Source: Megamerina dolium (Eukaryota > Arthropoda > Insecta > Diptera > Megamerinidae). From it: a stretch of 64,000 bases of DNA. Location of the stretch: positions 92,532,136-92,596,135 of the forward strand of contig OY978525.1 of NCBI GenBank assembly GCA_963854835.1. The letters are read 5' to 3'. Positions 1 through 12,263 of this stretch are shown here, one piece after another. The notes under the pieces were generated by a model. The model searched no databases and was not told the DNA's origin. It was given only the letters and a program-made list of their open reading frames with translations. A program made the position numbers and the translations under genes. Within the stretch, counting starts at the first letter, position 1. Each line of letters opens with the position of its first letter.

Positions 1-944
1 TGTGATCAACCACCCCATGGGTAACATGAAGAAGACTGAATTATTTATAAACATATGAATAAAGATATGATACAAAATAATTAATCATTTAAATTTGTAT
101 ACTATTACTAAAAGCATCTTGAACAATTTGCAAACGTTGCCTTTTCGCAATGTTTAATATATCACGAGATGAAATCGGTGAAGAGGAGCTAACAAAACCT
201 TCAGGTTCTTCAGAATCCTATGTATATATTTCTTCGAACGGTACTCTTGCACGAATCAAATAGTTGTGTAAAACCAAGCAAGCGTTAATTATGAGGCCTG
301 CTTTTGGTGGACTGTAAAAGAGGGCTCTTTCCTTTGACAGACAGCGAAATCTGCTTTTTAATAAGCCAATGCATCTTTCCACATGAGCTCGAGTTGACTT
401 GTGCGCTATGTTGTAGCGCTCTTCTTCGGTACATGATGTTGCACTAATTGGTGTCATCAGCCAAGGCTATTTTAAAATTTATATTAGCATATCCAATTAA
501 CGCTTTAGGGAACCTATATAATTCCTTTAAATGTTCGTTGGTTGTCACCTCAAAGGGATTTTGGTCTTCGCGAAGTCTGCGTCTTAGCACTCTTAAATAA
601 TCTCTAGAATATATTAAATTGTATTTACTGTAATTAAAAATTTACACAACATCTTATTACCTTTGCTCATCTTGAATTCTTTGCGATAATTCTAATAAAA
701 TAATTATTCCCGACATGTTTTCTTTACTTATTTCTCTATTTCAACTCATTTGTTTCTGTAATTAAATAGCACAGTTGCAATAGTTTCACGACTACATTGG
801 TAATGGAACACGCTTTTCACACCACGAACCAGAATCGCAAAATAAGTGTTTGTGAAAAGACAGAGTGAAAAGTAGTTGTGAAAACGAAAATAAAAACTTT
901 TTTTTCACTTCACTTTATCACAGAACGAGAATTGACCCCCTGGA
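1..944 (-). mobile_element. PIF/Harbinger DNA transposon, partial (runs off window start)
   Basis: This stretch contains a broken HARBI1-type nuclease gene on the minus strand (218-716). Its probable outer boundary is near 944, where the sequence AGAATTGACCCCCT could be one terminal inverted repeat; the other end lies outside the window, so neither the repeat nor a 3-bp TWA target duplication can be confirmed. A purine-rich run containing repeated GTGAAAA words (about 840-900) separates gene and putative terminus, as is common in the subterminal part of such elements. The element type rests on the encoded protein and the boundary is inference. Confidence 0.5.
218..716 (-). pseudogene. HARBI1-like transposase, internally deleted
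   Basis: The gene reads leftwards. A first exon with ATG at 716-714 runs to 661 and is followed by a 57-bp GT-AG intron. Exon 2 starts at 603 and encodes the usual Harbinger N-terminal motif (REDQNPFEVTTNEHLKELYR). At about 457-475 it jumps directly to the C-terminal part of a DDE nuclease, with motifs YNIAHKSTRAHVERCIGLLK and IINACLVLHN, ending in TAG at 218. A HARBI1-type transposase is normally about 350 residues; here most of the catalytic core is missing and the two halves are in different frames, so no active enzyme can be made. The N-terminal half stops at a TAG close to the junction. Confidence 0.82.
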
Positions 945-2170
945 TAATGAAATGTTCAAGTATTCGGTTTTATTCGCCTCGGTTTAAAATGTCCCCGAAA
1001 ATAGCAATTTAATTCAATTCAAGTTTATCGCAGTTGTAGTTTTTAGTAATAAAATGTGGAAAGCAAAAATAATAAATTGCGCCGGATACAGGTTATTCTT
1101 GTCGTTATAACAAAGTAAAAATTTTGCGGTGGTAACGGCCATATAAGGCATGGCTCAAGGTCAAAGTTCAAAATTGAGGTCGAGAGTACTCTATACATTC
1201 AATTTTTTCTACAATATGGGTATCAAAGCACAGGCAATTTTAATACCTTTTTATAGGTACATAATTCATATGAATTTTTAACTTTTTAAATGTTGTGAAG
1301 AAAATATACATTTTTTATAAAACTTTTGTAAAAACAAAATTTTTTCTCGAAAAAATCACCCTTTAACCTATCAAAAATTATGTATTATTTTAAAGGTCAT
1401 AGGATTATCTTTCCAATGGTGTATAAAACATATTTCTAAATAATTTTTATATATTTTAAATATATTGTTTATGATCATACTTTCGCTACAGTAAATACGT
1501 GCATAGAGGAAGCGTGGGGAGACAGTCATAAGGCGTCGGGACTATAAGGGTAATTGATTTTGCGTCCGGCTAAAGGTCGGTTATCAAAAGATTCTTATCC
1601 TAAAATACTGTTGATCGTGAAGCCGTCGTCGGGTCTGTAAGGGTAAAAACTATAAAAAAAAACTTTTATCCTAAAATACTGTTGGTTGCGATACCGAATT
1701 TGAAGACATACAGGTAATTGTATTGAAAGCAGTCCATATTGAAAAAACTGTATGAAGTATCAACTTGAAAACATTTTTTTAAATGGAAATTCTTTAAAAG
1801 CATGTTTTATACACCGTTATAAAGGTAATTATATAGGTTCTAATATGGTGATAAGTTTTCGATAGGTAAATGAGGCTTATTTTCGAAAAAAAATGGGTTT
1901 TGAAAAAAAAATTTCAAATTTATATTTTTGACTTTTACAATGTGAAAAATAGGTATTAAATAATGTATGTATATCAGTGAAAATGTATTTAAAAAACCTT
2001 ATATGGGCGTTATATTTGCATCGACATATTTTTGATTTGTTATATTTACAAAAATAAGCTCTATCAGAGGCAATTTTAATATTTTTTTCCCTTAGGATGC
2101 CGTATTCTGCACTTGTTTCGTATATTTTACCAAAATTGTATTCCTTTGTCGCATAGGCAATATCGTTCAA
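945..2170. repeat. Intergenic repeat-rich DNA with a degenerate foldback
   Basis: No gene is visible. Two diverged arms of roughly 100 bp lie in inverted orientation at about 1340-1440 and 1795-1905; both contain GGTGTATAAAACAT when read towards the loop. The loop holds a 19-bp word (TTATCCTAAAATACTGTTG) repeated 72 bp apart, at 1594-1612 and 1666-1684, beside GTCGGG(A/T)CT-like words. A foldback MITE or an old inverted-repeat element is the simplest reading; I see no clean target-site duplication. From 2171 to 2425 the base composition is more GC-rich and an open frame occurs, but it matches nothing I recognise. Confidence 0.4.
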
Positions 2171-2727
2171 GTGGCCGCTGTTAGAGCGATGATAAATTCT
2201 TCTGATAACCAAGAGAATCCACTTGCTGTTCTCACTGCAATCGGGTCTCCGCCCTGGAACAGACTCCGGACTCTTGGATCACTTCAGAGGTCTGGACCAA
2301 GGATTGCTACCTCAGACTTACTACCTTTCGAGATCACGATACAAACCACATCGAGCTGGCTGACTTCTTGCTACCCAAAGCAAACAACACAAGATATTAA
2401 TCGTTTGAGGAAATTAATCATTTAACATTTCAGTAATAAAAAAGAAATTTTATTTCTTCATTGCTCTCTTCTACAAATACACAAGCGCATTGTTTATTGT
2501 TTAATGCTAAATCTATTTATTCATAATTTCAAAATTAATTTAAGATCGTAAGGAAAACAAACAAAAAAAAAACTGAAAAACTAAGCAAGTTTATCATCAT
2601 ATGTATAACGTAATAGCAACTGTAAAAAAATACTTAATATAAAATAGATATTTATACATTTATGATAGAATTATTTGTATGTATATCCATTATAGGCTAG
2701 TGGCTAGTTGCACAACAATTAATGTTA

Positions 2728-2733
2728 TTTATT
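2728..2733 (-). promoter_or_regulatory. ADD1: Poly(A) signal of ADD1
   Basis: AATAAA on the minus strand, about 87 bases beyond the stop codon of the acidic terminal exon. It is the first canonical signal after that stop; another minus-strand AATAAA occurs near 2514. Confidence 0.5.
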
Positions 2734-2819
2734 AAAAAATATTGTATAAGTACTCATCTACATACATTCATGTGTATGAGTGTGCATAATGCTATTGTAC
2801 TATAATAAAAACTTTAATT

Positions 2820-4537
2820 TCATGTCGTTTCAGCATTATTTTCCTTAGCAATCAATTCATTTATATCGTTAAATAATAACTCGGGAGACGTTGAACCAAC
2901 GGTTGCATTTTCAGCAGCCTCTACAGACGTAGTGGTTGCAGTAGTGGCGGCAGCATTTGTTTCCGCGGGTGTATTCAGTGCTTTAGTGGTATCTACGATA
3001 TCAGCACTTTCAACCGCTGCAGTATTACTATCAGGAATACTTGTTGTTGGTGAAGTGATCGGAGTCTTCGTTTCTGACAATATATTAATGTTTTTATTAT
3101 TTTGCAATAATTTCTCAATTTCTTCATCGACATTAATTTCTGTCTCGCCATTTAATTGCAATTTCATATCGGTTATCCCTTCCATCGCACTATCTTGTGC
3201 ATTATCTGTGGTGGGTGATTCGCTTAATGTCTCACAGCTCTCTTCTTTACTAAGTGCATTTTCAACAACTTGTACTTCTTCATTTGCAATCGCGTTTTCA
3301 TCTGCCACTGGTGGTTCTTCTACTTCAATTAATTCAATATCGTCATCATCTGGTGCAGCACCACTCTGTGCTATAGATGGCGTTAAATTGACCGATTCTA
3401 TATTTTCAACATCGTTAATCTGTTTCGTAGTTGATGATACCTCACCAACTGATTTTGATTCTATATCGGTTTCTAGCACAATTCCGTTCTCTTTTATCTG
3501 ATCACAATCTTTCATTTCCACATCATCATCATCCACAATGCCATCGACTTTGTCTTCAGCATCATCCTTACTTTTTAATTCCGACGTTTGTATCTCTTCC
3601 TTATTATTATCATTAGTTTGCGTATTTGCTTCGATTTCCGTAATTTCAACAACTATTTTTTCCCCATTCTGTTTCGTTTGATTCACGCATGCTTTATCAT
3701 CCCCATCACCAACAGTTTTATCGTCTGTATTGCCGCCATTTTGGGGTTGTTTCAAATCATCATCCAGCTGCACCTCAACGACAAAAACTTCGGTTTTACT
3801 TGAATCTTCTGATGTTGTCGATGTATTCATTTGTGTGTCTGTTTCACTCTCCTTGGTACCATTTTCATTCGTCTCTATATTCATTTCGCCCTCTTCCTTG
3901 GATTTTTGTAGCAAGTCTTTTGCGAATGGATACTCATCCTCGGCTTTCTTCAATTGTACAGCACACTGCATTTTCAATTTCACATCACACCGTTTCATCT
4001 CCTCCATACGTTCACGTTCAAGCATTTGCTTTTGTTTCAACAATGTTGGATTCGGTTTAAATGTCGTTTTCTTGCGTGGCTGCTTCTTGAGGGTTGATGC
4101 ATCATTACTATTACCGCCAATTCCGCCAACACCAAAAACACTAGTACCATTAGGTGAATATTGTGCTGATGTGTGCTGCTGATCATTGCCTTCGTTCAAA
4201 TCAACCTCGAGTAAGCTAGCCAAGAAATTGTGTGTTAACGATAGGTATTCATCATGAGTGTCAGGTGGTGCAGCGGCAACGGTACCAAAGTTATTTATTA
4301 CAGTAGTAACACTAGGAGGACCAGCACCTCCCATTGATGTTGTTGTTATTGTGTTATTTTGTGATACTGTGCTTGTGTGCGATGTGGATGCTGACAGACT
4401 TTCCTTCGATGTGGTTGTTATTGACGTTAATGCCGATGTTGAAGATTCATCTTCGTTGTCGGAATCAAGTAGAATTGTATCGGTTTTGGGTTCAACAATT
4501 TCAATCTCATTATCTTCATCATCGCTGGCTTGTTTAT
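2820..4537 (-). CDS. ADD1: ADD1 acidic terminal exon
   Basis: This single exon encodes 571 residues after a phase-1 acceptor (TTTTTCAG) at 4538-4545. It is low in complexity and strongly acidic, rich in Glu, Asp, Asn, Thr and Ser, with one basic Lys-rich patch ([20 protein letters not shown]) followed by a charged helical stretch. Two hydrophobic cores set in acidic residues, [10 protein letters not shown] near the start and [12 protein letters not shown] in the second half, resemble SUMO-interaction motifs; that is inference. Because the exon accepts phase 1, it can follow exon 3 directly and so replace the MADF exons. Long plus-strand frames across it are antisense shadows of the same codons. 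Confidence 0.75.
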
Positions 4538-7500
4538 CTGAAAAAGAAAAATGTGTACATTAAAGAAAATGCCAAAACAAATATGACTTTCTCCACCGAT
4601 TATCATTTGTAAACACATCATAGACATTTGTTTTCCAATATTATCTTTATTTTCTTAAGGAATGTAATTATTACTTACACATAAAATCGAGTACTTAATT
4701 GCATTGAGAATAATTTATTTTCTTATCATACATATAGTATAGCCATCGTTCGTATACTCCATTATAATCATAGTAAATAGAATAAATATTAATAAATAAA
4801 ATAATTTTTTTAATTGAATATCATTTTTATTTTTATTTTTTTATTAAATTCTTGGCAATTCATTACGGCGTTATAGGATGAAAATAGAGCTTAAAATCTA
4901 AACTATTCAATCGAATGAATCATAGGGGCGTGCGCTCACCTCCAGTCCTCAAAATGTGATTGCAATATATTTCTTAATTCAACGTATTAAAATATGCGTA
5001 ATTGCCAAGTATTTTGTGATAAATCTGGTTTTAAAATAAGTATATATTCTTTATTTTTATGCTAAAAATCTCAATAATCGAATGATGATGAAAATAATTT
5101 TATACAAAGCTAAAATAAAACAAGTGCAAAAATTTTAATAAATAGTTTGTATGACTGAGTAACCTATTTACTAACTTTTTGTCTAATCGTTAATAGCTGC
5201 ACTCGTTTGACAAAAATTATATGTATATTGTTCATTGTTGAACATGACTTTTTTTTCAGCCAGACGCAGAAGAAAATGAGACGTCTTCGTTTGGTGCTTT
5301 TAATGTCAAAAGATCAACTGATTAATCTCTTGAGTAATTTTCTCATATAAGCCATTCAATTGGTCTTTTCCATTTGACGATATTCCCCTAGCTGGTGAAA
5401 TACTTTATAAAACCCAATTGAAAAAACAAAGTTTTCATTATCTTTCCATTTTCATTTGTTTTTCAAAAAGCGAATTCGTTTTCCATTAAAAGCCATTGAC
5501 TAAAATGGTCTATATGGTAAGCGCGATTTTACAAATAAAATACAATATAATTAGCATTTACAATATAAATGGCAACAATGACGATGTTTTTTAAGAACCT
5601 ATGGTAATAATAAATACAAAATTGCACTACTTGGAGTACACTAAAATAGCTGCATTGCGAGCTAGTAAGAAACACAGTGGCAATAGGAGATGCAATTAAT
5701 TGATCCTTTGCGTCCTCTGTTGAGATTCAGCGAAAATGACCAAAAAGAACAATTTAACGACAATAGCCTTTAAAAAGGTAAAGCCATTATTTACAGCTTA
5801 TAGAAGGTTGAAAAAAGCATACCAACTTGAAGAAAAAAATATTTGGCTATTGCCAAATGAGCTTATTATCTACATATAAATATACAATTTGTGTACTTAA
5901 GAGTTGGATTTTACTTTGGTTTAACGTACAACTCAATTTGAAATGTAAAAGCATAAACATAGGGGTGTATAGGTACAATAATCATTATTAATCCATCAAC
6001 GTGAACTACAAAATTGTAAACTGCAGTCTTAGCATAGGACAATCTCGCAATTCAATTAGCAATATTAAATGAGACAAATGATATAGAAAAGAAAGAGATA
6101 TCTTATAATTAGGAATTATACAAGCGTGTGTATTCGTATGCATAATACATAATGCATATGCATTTAAACATGTAGAAAAGACATTTCATCTACTGGTAAA
6201 TTTTTGCAATATTTTAAACGTTGTTCTTCACTCAATAAATGACGTCGTGCGCGCCGATAACGTTGATAACTGAATTTCGCCAATTGCCAACGTAGTTTTA
6301 TTGCATTCAGATCACCTGAAACGAATTACACCAATTGGTTATACAATCATTACATGTTGATCATAAACTGAAAATATTTACGTTTATAATCCTTTAATTT
6401 CTCATATACTTCATTCCATAGACGATCACGCAAAATCGTATCATAATAATCGACATGTAATTTATCCCATAATTCTGTATATTGACGCACCACACGCACC
6501 AATTCGAATACAAATTCATTGTCATCCGGCATATCTTGCAGTTTCGTATCCGTTTCGACGACTGCTTCTTCTTTAATATTCGCCATATCTTCAACGGCTA
6601 AATCTTCATTTTTTAAATCTTCTTCATCGATCTTATAGAGAAAATATAATTTAGCCAAATATTTGGAATATTTCAATTCCAAATTGGCCAAAATGCTGCC
6701 GTCTTTAATTGTTTTCAAACGGAATGCCTTGTACATTTCATATAAATGCACCCAACGATCGATAATGTCTTCACAATTAAAACCTATTGTGTTATTTTAA
6801 AGAAAGAAAATACATCACATGATAAAAAAATATTTAAAGAAGCTCGAATATACGTACTGGGCATCGATTTCCACAAATGCATCCACAGAGATCTACGTGC
6901 CTGTTCATCAGATTTATTACATATTGGATCGATTGTCTTGCGCCACAATATTGGATTACTTTTAACGAAATTGATAATCTTTAGGTCAATGGGTCGAATT
7001 TCAACTGGTTTTGTGGGTTCCCGATAATCTGACGTACGTTTTTGGGCTTCACGTCGTTTTTCATATGTTCGCAGTGACATCATATCGACATCATCATACT
7101 TTCTAATCGGTTCGCTATCTCCACGATCAATTGGACGCCATTGATGTACTGGCAAGTCACGATTTGACAAAAAGTTGGTCGCCTTGTCATAGAAGCCATT
7201 GAAACGTTTGCCCTCACGCATGCGTCGCTCAATGCGCACATAACGTTTACGAATATTTTTCCAGCGCAACTTAATATTTATACTCCGCTTAAAATGCGAT
7301 TGTATAGTGCGCCATTGCCTGCGTGTCACCTCAAAATTACCATAATCGGGATGCCGCGTACACCATATCGATGGATACTGTTCAACGAGTTTAATCAATT
7401 TACGATCATTATTATGCAATTCCGTCTCACGACGCATATAGTTTTCGGGGTTACGTCGTACTTTTACATTTAAATCGTAATCATCGTAATCGTTCGTGTT

Positions 7501-10500
7501 ATTAAACGCGCCACTATCATCGATTGCTTCGTCATCCAAAAGTGTCTCATCAGGTTCGTCATTTTCATCAATCTCCTTTCTATATGGATTTAAATAGGAC
7601 TCATTTTCAGTTTGCCACTTGCAATCATCACCATCTTCATTATCATTATCATTATTATCATTCTCATTATCACTTCCCATATTGAATTCACCCAATTGAA
7701 TTAGTGGTGAGAGTGGCTCTTTTGCACCATCTTCATCATCTTCGAGATTTGCATGCAAACTCTTGCGATATTCATAGATTTGATTGTGAAAACTATTCGA
7801 TCCGGTATTGAAAAGTTCTACATCCTCCAATTGGCCATAGCGCACATAATCAACACCTAAAATGTGAACAGAAGGCAATTAATTAACATTTATGCACGGG
7901 TATCGATTCAATTTCATTGCCTTCAGACATTTTGCAAACACATGGACCAAATAAAAAGAATTTATAACAGCAGAAATTAAAACAATTTCTTGTTATTTTC
8001 AAAAATCAAGAAACATTTATTTATTTTCTAATGTATTATGAATTTTATATTCAACAATTACAAATAGTTTAGTCCATGGTCATCTTTTATTTTTTTAATG
8101 TATTATTTAGTTTTTTCTGCAAATTGGAAAAAAAAAATGCCCAAAGTCAATGAAATGGAACTGACGTAAGATATATTTGGTACTTACGTTGGTAGTAGGT
8201 ACACTAATTAAAACCATAAAAATATACAACACTTGAATGTCTCACTCTTAGTAATTTGTAAATAAAGTATATGTATGCATATAGTCCATGTGAATAAATG
8301 ACTCAAGACAATGATCAACATATTTAGTAGTTAATTGTACTTATGTAACAAACGCGCCATATCAATTTCGGTATAAAAACTCAACATACAGAAATCTAAT
8401 CTAATCTTGAACTTACCAGCAGCCAATTGGCCGTTTTCCAAGCTGTCTGCATCATTAGAAAAACCTAGTTGTCTCATATCAGTTAAGCATTTATCCTGCA
8501 ATCCTTTAAAACGTCCAATTGCATACGTTAGCAAGTATGATAGATGGATGTACAATTCCTTTATCTCCAAATAATTACGTGCTTGCTTATACGCATTCGA
8601 ATTGGTTAGAGTTTGTACTTTACCAGTGAGATGAGTACAAATTTCCATTGCATTAAATACTTGTTCTTGCAGTTGTGTGCGTGCTTTCCCAATGGCCGTA
8701 TCGGGAAAGACATGACGCAACATAACTGGCCGTATTTGAGCACCGCTGCCACCACCAGCACCAGCTTGCATTGACATCTGTGTTGCTGATGATTGTGATC
8801 CATTACTAATTTGTACACCGTTACGCACAAGTGGTGCGATTGTTGTATTATGATACTGCACCATTGACGATGGTTGCGATTGCGTCTGTTGGCCAGCAAT
8901 GGCCCCAGGCTGCTGTATGGTAAAAGTTTGATAGGGTGATTGTGCGCCAGATGCCTGTGTAATTTGAATGGAACGAACAGATGGCGGATGATTCTGCATC
9001 GACAAGGAAGAACGAGCTTGTGGCTGCCAAATATTCGGTGAGCTGGGTGTGCTACCGTGTTGTGTACCTTGCCGTTTCACTTGTATTAATTTGCCATTCG
9101 GCAAACGGAAAGTCTCTTGTTGAGCGGCTGAATTTAGGTCAATTCGATAGCCGTTGATCGTGTGATATACCGGTGTGGTAGTACCTCCTGGTGTTGGTGT
9201 ACGCGAACCGACAATGGTACGACGCACAACAGGCGATGGCGCAACTGGACGCATTTGTATGCTGGTGTTACGTAAAACTAACGGTGGTGGCACATTGCTT
9301 CTATGCTGCAACGGTGCAGCCCCATAATTCGAATGTATAGATATAACTTTAGGCGTAGAGTTGGCAGGTGACTTCATAGGTCGCGGTTTGGGCGACACCG
9401 TTATTTGACAGTCTGGTTCCAACATGCTCATGAGATCAGGTGTACAAACAACTTCATCATTCGATGTTTTAGCACGTTTTGCTGGTGGCATTTGCCCTGG
9501 TGGTAAAGATGATTTTGACTTCTTTGTCGAACTATTACTACCATGGCTCCGCCGGGATGCACTCGATTCAAGACTTTCTAATGAATCTGACATATGGCCG
9601 GCCTTTGCCTTCGCCAGACGACAACATGTGCTCCGATCTTTATTCATCATCTGCTTGAATTCAGACTCTGGTAAATTCATCTCTTGAATTGATCTAAAAA
9701 GAAAATTTATTAGTATGTACCTACAAAATGGTCACAGTAGAGATACACTTACTTCTTTTGTTTTTCGATGTACTTTACTAATGCCCAGTGTTGTGCACGT
9801 AATGGCCACAAAATTTTTGGTGCACAACTGAAACAACTCCAGTTCTCATTTTGTTCAATGTCAGCGACAACACCGCGTGATAAATTCTTCACTATGCATG
9901 ATTTGCAAAATACGTAAGGACAATTGGAGCAGCAATATACTTCACCACCTTGGCCACACCATCGGCAATACAATTCTGAGCCATCTTCCCCCTTACTGAA
10001 TTCACCACTATTATAGAAATCATGACATTTCATGCAATGCGTTACACGCAGCACTGGGTGCATCTTTATCGATGACTCTTGTGAAGGTGCACAACCAATA
10101 TGTGTTTTACATACGGTACAGTGGACCTTACGTTCACGCACCAGATCAACTGAAGAATAAGCTTTGAGATAAAAGCGTCGTTCGTCTTCAGAAATACTTG
10201 GATCGAATTCATTGTTAGCATCTGTAAAGTAGAAATGAATATATTTTTTAAATATAAGCTATATATTGGACAATTGTTTAATCCTGAAAATGCTTTCTGT
10301 TGAACCAAGCTTCAAAGCACAAAAATATGAAAATAATTTAAAGCTTTCCATATACAAAAGCTCTTTAGCCGAGTAGTACTAACTTAAAACAAAGATGGCG
10401 CCACCAACCACGTTATTGGGTACACAAATTTTCACGCTGAAAGAAGCGTTCAGTGCTTGTATATGGTTTTGATTATAGTTAAAGGGGGCTAAAATTTTGG

Positions 10501-10628
10501 GTAATTTCTTTCTAATATTATGCATACTTACCGCCCTTATCAACAGTAGGTGTGGGGACAGGTGATGGCGAGGGTGTGGATACGATAACCTCATCAGTCT
10601 TTGCTTCTGCCGCAACTGGAGAATCCAT
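2820..10628 (-). CDS. ADD1: ADD1, ATRX-type ADD zinc-finger chromatin protein
   Basis: The gene reads leftwards. Exons: 10532-10628, 9753-10221, 8417-9693, then either 2820-4537 (predicted 1186 aa) or the MADF exons at 6164-7856. All junctions have GT-AG signals and consistent phase. The ATG at 10628 has an in-frame TAA four codons upstream. Exon 2 encodes the ADD domain, about residues 61-185: a GATA-like finger (Cys67, Cys70, then HCMKC) followed by a PHD-type finger ([27 protein letters not shown]), matching vertebrate ATRX very closely. Exon 3 is a Ser/Gln/Pro-rich linker ending in a conserved-looking helical block ([20 protein letters not shown] onward). ADD domains read histone H3 unmethylated at K4 and trimethylated at K9. 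In Drosophila the ATRX ADD module sits in this separate protein, which works with XNP and HP1a in heterochromatin. That function is by homology; no ATPase is encoded here. Confidence 0.88.
6164..7856 (-). CDS. ADD1: ADD1 alternative 3' exons encoding three MADF-like domains
   Basis: Three exons (6858-7856, 6382-6768, 6164-6315) continue the reading frame of exon 3 (ending at 8417) through phase-1 GT-AG introns, giving a predicted 1126-aa form. After an Asp/Asn-rich stretch, MADF1 lies near residues 767-827 ([12 protein letters not shown] ... [19 protein letters not shown]). MADF2 begins near 905 ([14 protein letters not shown]) and crosses the 6858/6768 junction. MADF3 ([20 protein letters not shown]) crosses the 6382/6315 junction and is completed by the last exon ([21 protein letters not shown]), supporting that exon as real. 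The stop TAA is at 6164-6166. MADF domains are Myb/SANT-like DNA- or protein-binding modules of insect factors such as Adf-1. I saw no obvious AATAAA soon after the stop. The block has no start codon or promoter of its own that I can support, so it is treated as an isoform rather than a separate gene. Confidence 0.75.
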
Positions 10629-11930
10629 TACAACGTTTTACTGCTGCTTTGAGTACTACTGTAATTGTGTTTTTCTTCAAATAAATTGATTTAATTTATT
10701 CAATTTTCTCCTACAAAATCTCTCCAAAATTTTCCAGGGTATTGTGCACTCAGAAATTACACATTTTATCACTTTTCTTTATATATCCACCAAATTTAAT
10801 ATTTAAATGATTTTTTCATAATTTTATACGATTTTTATATATTTTAATAATATTTAAAAATTATTGACGTACTGAGATTAAATTTTTCACAGAGGTGATT
10901 AGAAGAAAAAAAATCCCATGTACAACAGAGCGTCAACGACGGCAAACTCACACGGGTTTGCTTTCAATTCAATATGGCTGCTCTACAAATTTAATTCAGT
11001 ACAAACGAAATCGTACTTCGTGATAATTTATTTCGTCGAAGATTCGCGAACTTCTTTATATTTTGTATTGTGCTGGAAAGAGTAAGCTAATCGTGAAAGA
11101 ACGAGTGCGACAACACGAGTTGTCATCGCTAGCCTTCGTACAATAATACGAATATGTCAAATTTTGTTCGCCATATTGAATTTTAATTGCTGATGTATGC
11201 GTGTGGGAAATAATAATTAATGACAATCGTAGTTTTTTTTACTTGTTCCAAAATTCTGAACCTTCATACTTTGCAGATTCTAATATCTATTTTTTACATG
11301 ATGATAAGGCATATGTCATAGAACGCATGCGTGTTCGGCTAAATTTCTGGAATCGATCAATACTGATCCTGGAATTCGGCAATAAAAGGGGACCATGTAA
11401 TATCAAAATTATGCTACAAAACCCTGCTAGGTATTTTCTTCTTATCTATGTAATATTTCCGAAGAACCCACGCCAACCTTCTCCAGTTTTAATATAATTA
11501 TTAGGCTACGGCTACAGTTTTGAAGACTGTCCTTATAGGTTGAATATGAATAGAACAAACTCTCCAAATGAATATGGTTAAAAGTTGCAGAGAGGTCTAA
11601 CACGGACCTAGGCTTCGAAGGTGTAGATAAGCATGTAATACTTATATATTTAAAAGGTTGAAGCAACTAGTACTCGTGGCTGAAGAAAATCCATAATTGA
11701 AACAATGTCCCACATGGCAGAAAACAACGGTAATGTCAATCTCCCGCATCATCGATGGTTGTTTGACAACCTATATATTACTATTTGACAGCACGATATG
11801 AACGACTTTCATGTCAACTTCCCTCAGTAACGCCACCTGCCTTCAAACACGGGTACTATTTTATTTACCCTATATACATATACACATATCTCCATATGTA
11901 AAAATATGAACACATGTATCAATATGTATA

Positions 11931-11935
<5 letters not shown>
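10629..11935. other. Upstream region of ADD1, no gene seen
   Basis: This is the start of the divergent intergenic region between ADD1 (leftward) and PI31 (rightward), and the ADD1 promoter should lie in it. I cannot place a TATA box, initiator or transcription start with confidence. Notable small structures are a 13-bp word, ATTCAATATGGC and its complement GCCATATTGAAT, in inverted orientation about 200 bp apart (near 10969 and 11167), and a short palindrome, GACAAC(N4)GTTGTC, near 11108. The short open frames here (for example 11201-11497) have no coding character that I recognise. Confidence 0.4.
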
Positions 11936-12013
<78 letters not shown>

Positions 12014-12048
12014 GTATATATATGTATATTATATATATATGTATATAA

Positions 12049-12102
<54 letters not shown>

Positions 12103-12138
12103 TATATATATATGTATATATATATATATAATATATAT

Positions 12139-12212
<74 letters not shown>
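11936..12212. repeat. Long (TA)n array with TG/TAA interruptions
   Basis: About 280 bp of almost pure TA dinucleotides, interrupted by TGTA and ATAATAT units. The array could extrude cruciforms and is likely length-polymorphic or assembly-sensitive. The Tyr/Ile repeat open frames on both strands are artefacts of this repeat. Confidence 0.95.
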
Positions 12213-12214
<2 letters not shown>

Positions 12215-12263
12215 GCCTACAGTTTTGCATTGTAAATAAAATATAAATGGAAAAATTAATGCC

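Noticed and set aside
2171..2425. 84-codon plus-strand open frame in a GC-richer patch
   Set aside because: No recognisable motif, no upstream context, and it lies next to repeats; likely a fragment of an unidentified mobile element, but not supportable as a gene.
2932..4563. Several plus-strand open frames of 60-190 codons
   Set aside because: They lie antisense to the acidic ADD1 exon and mirror its Glu/Asp/Thr codons as Ser/Val/Phe-rich peptides.
11824..12230. Open frames of alternating Tyr and Ile on both strands
   Set aside because: Pure artefacts of the TA dinucleotide array.
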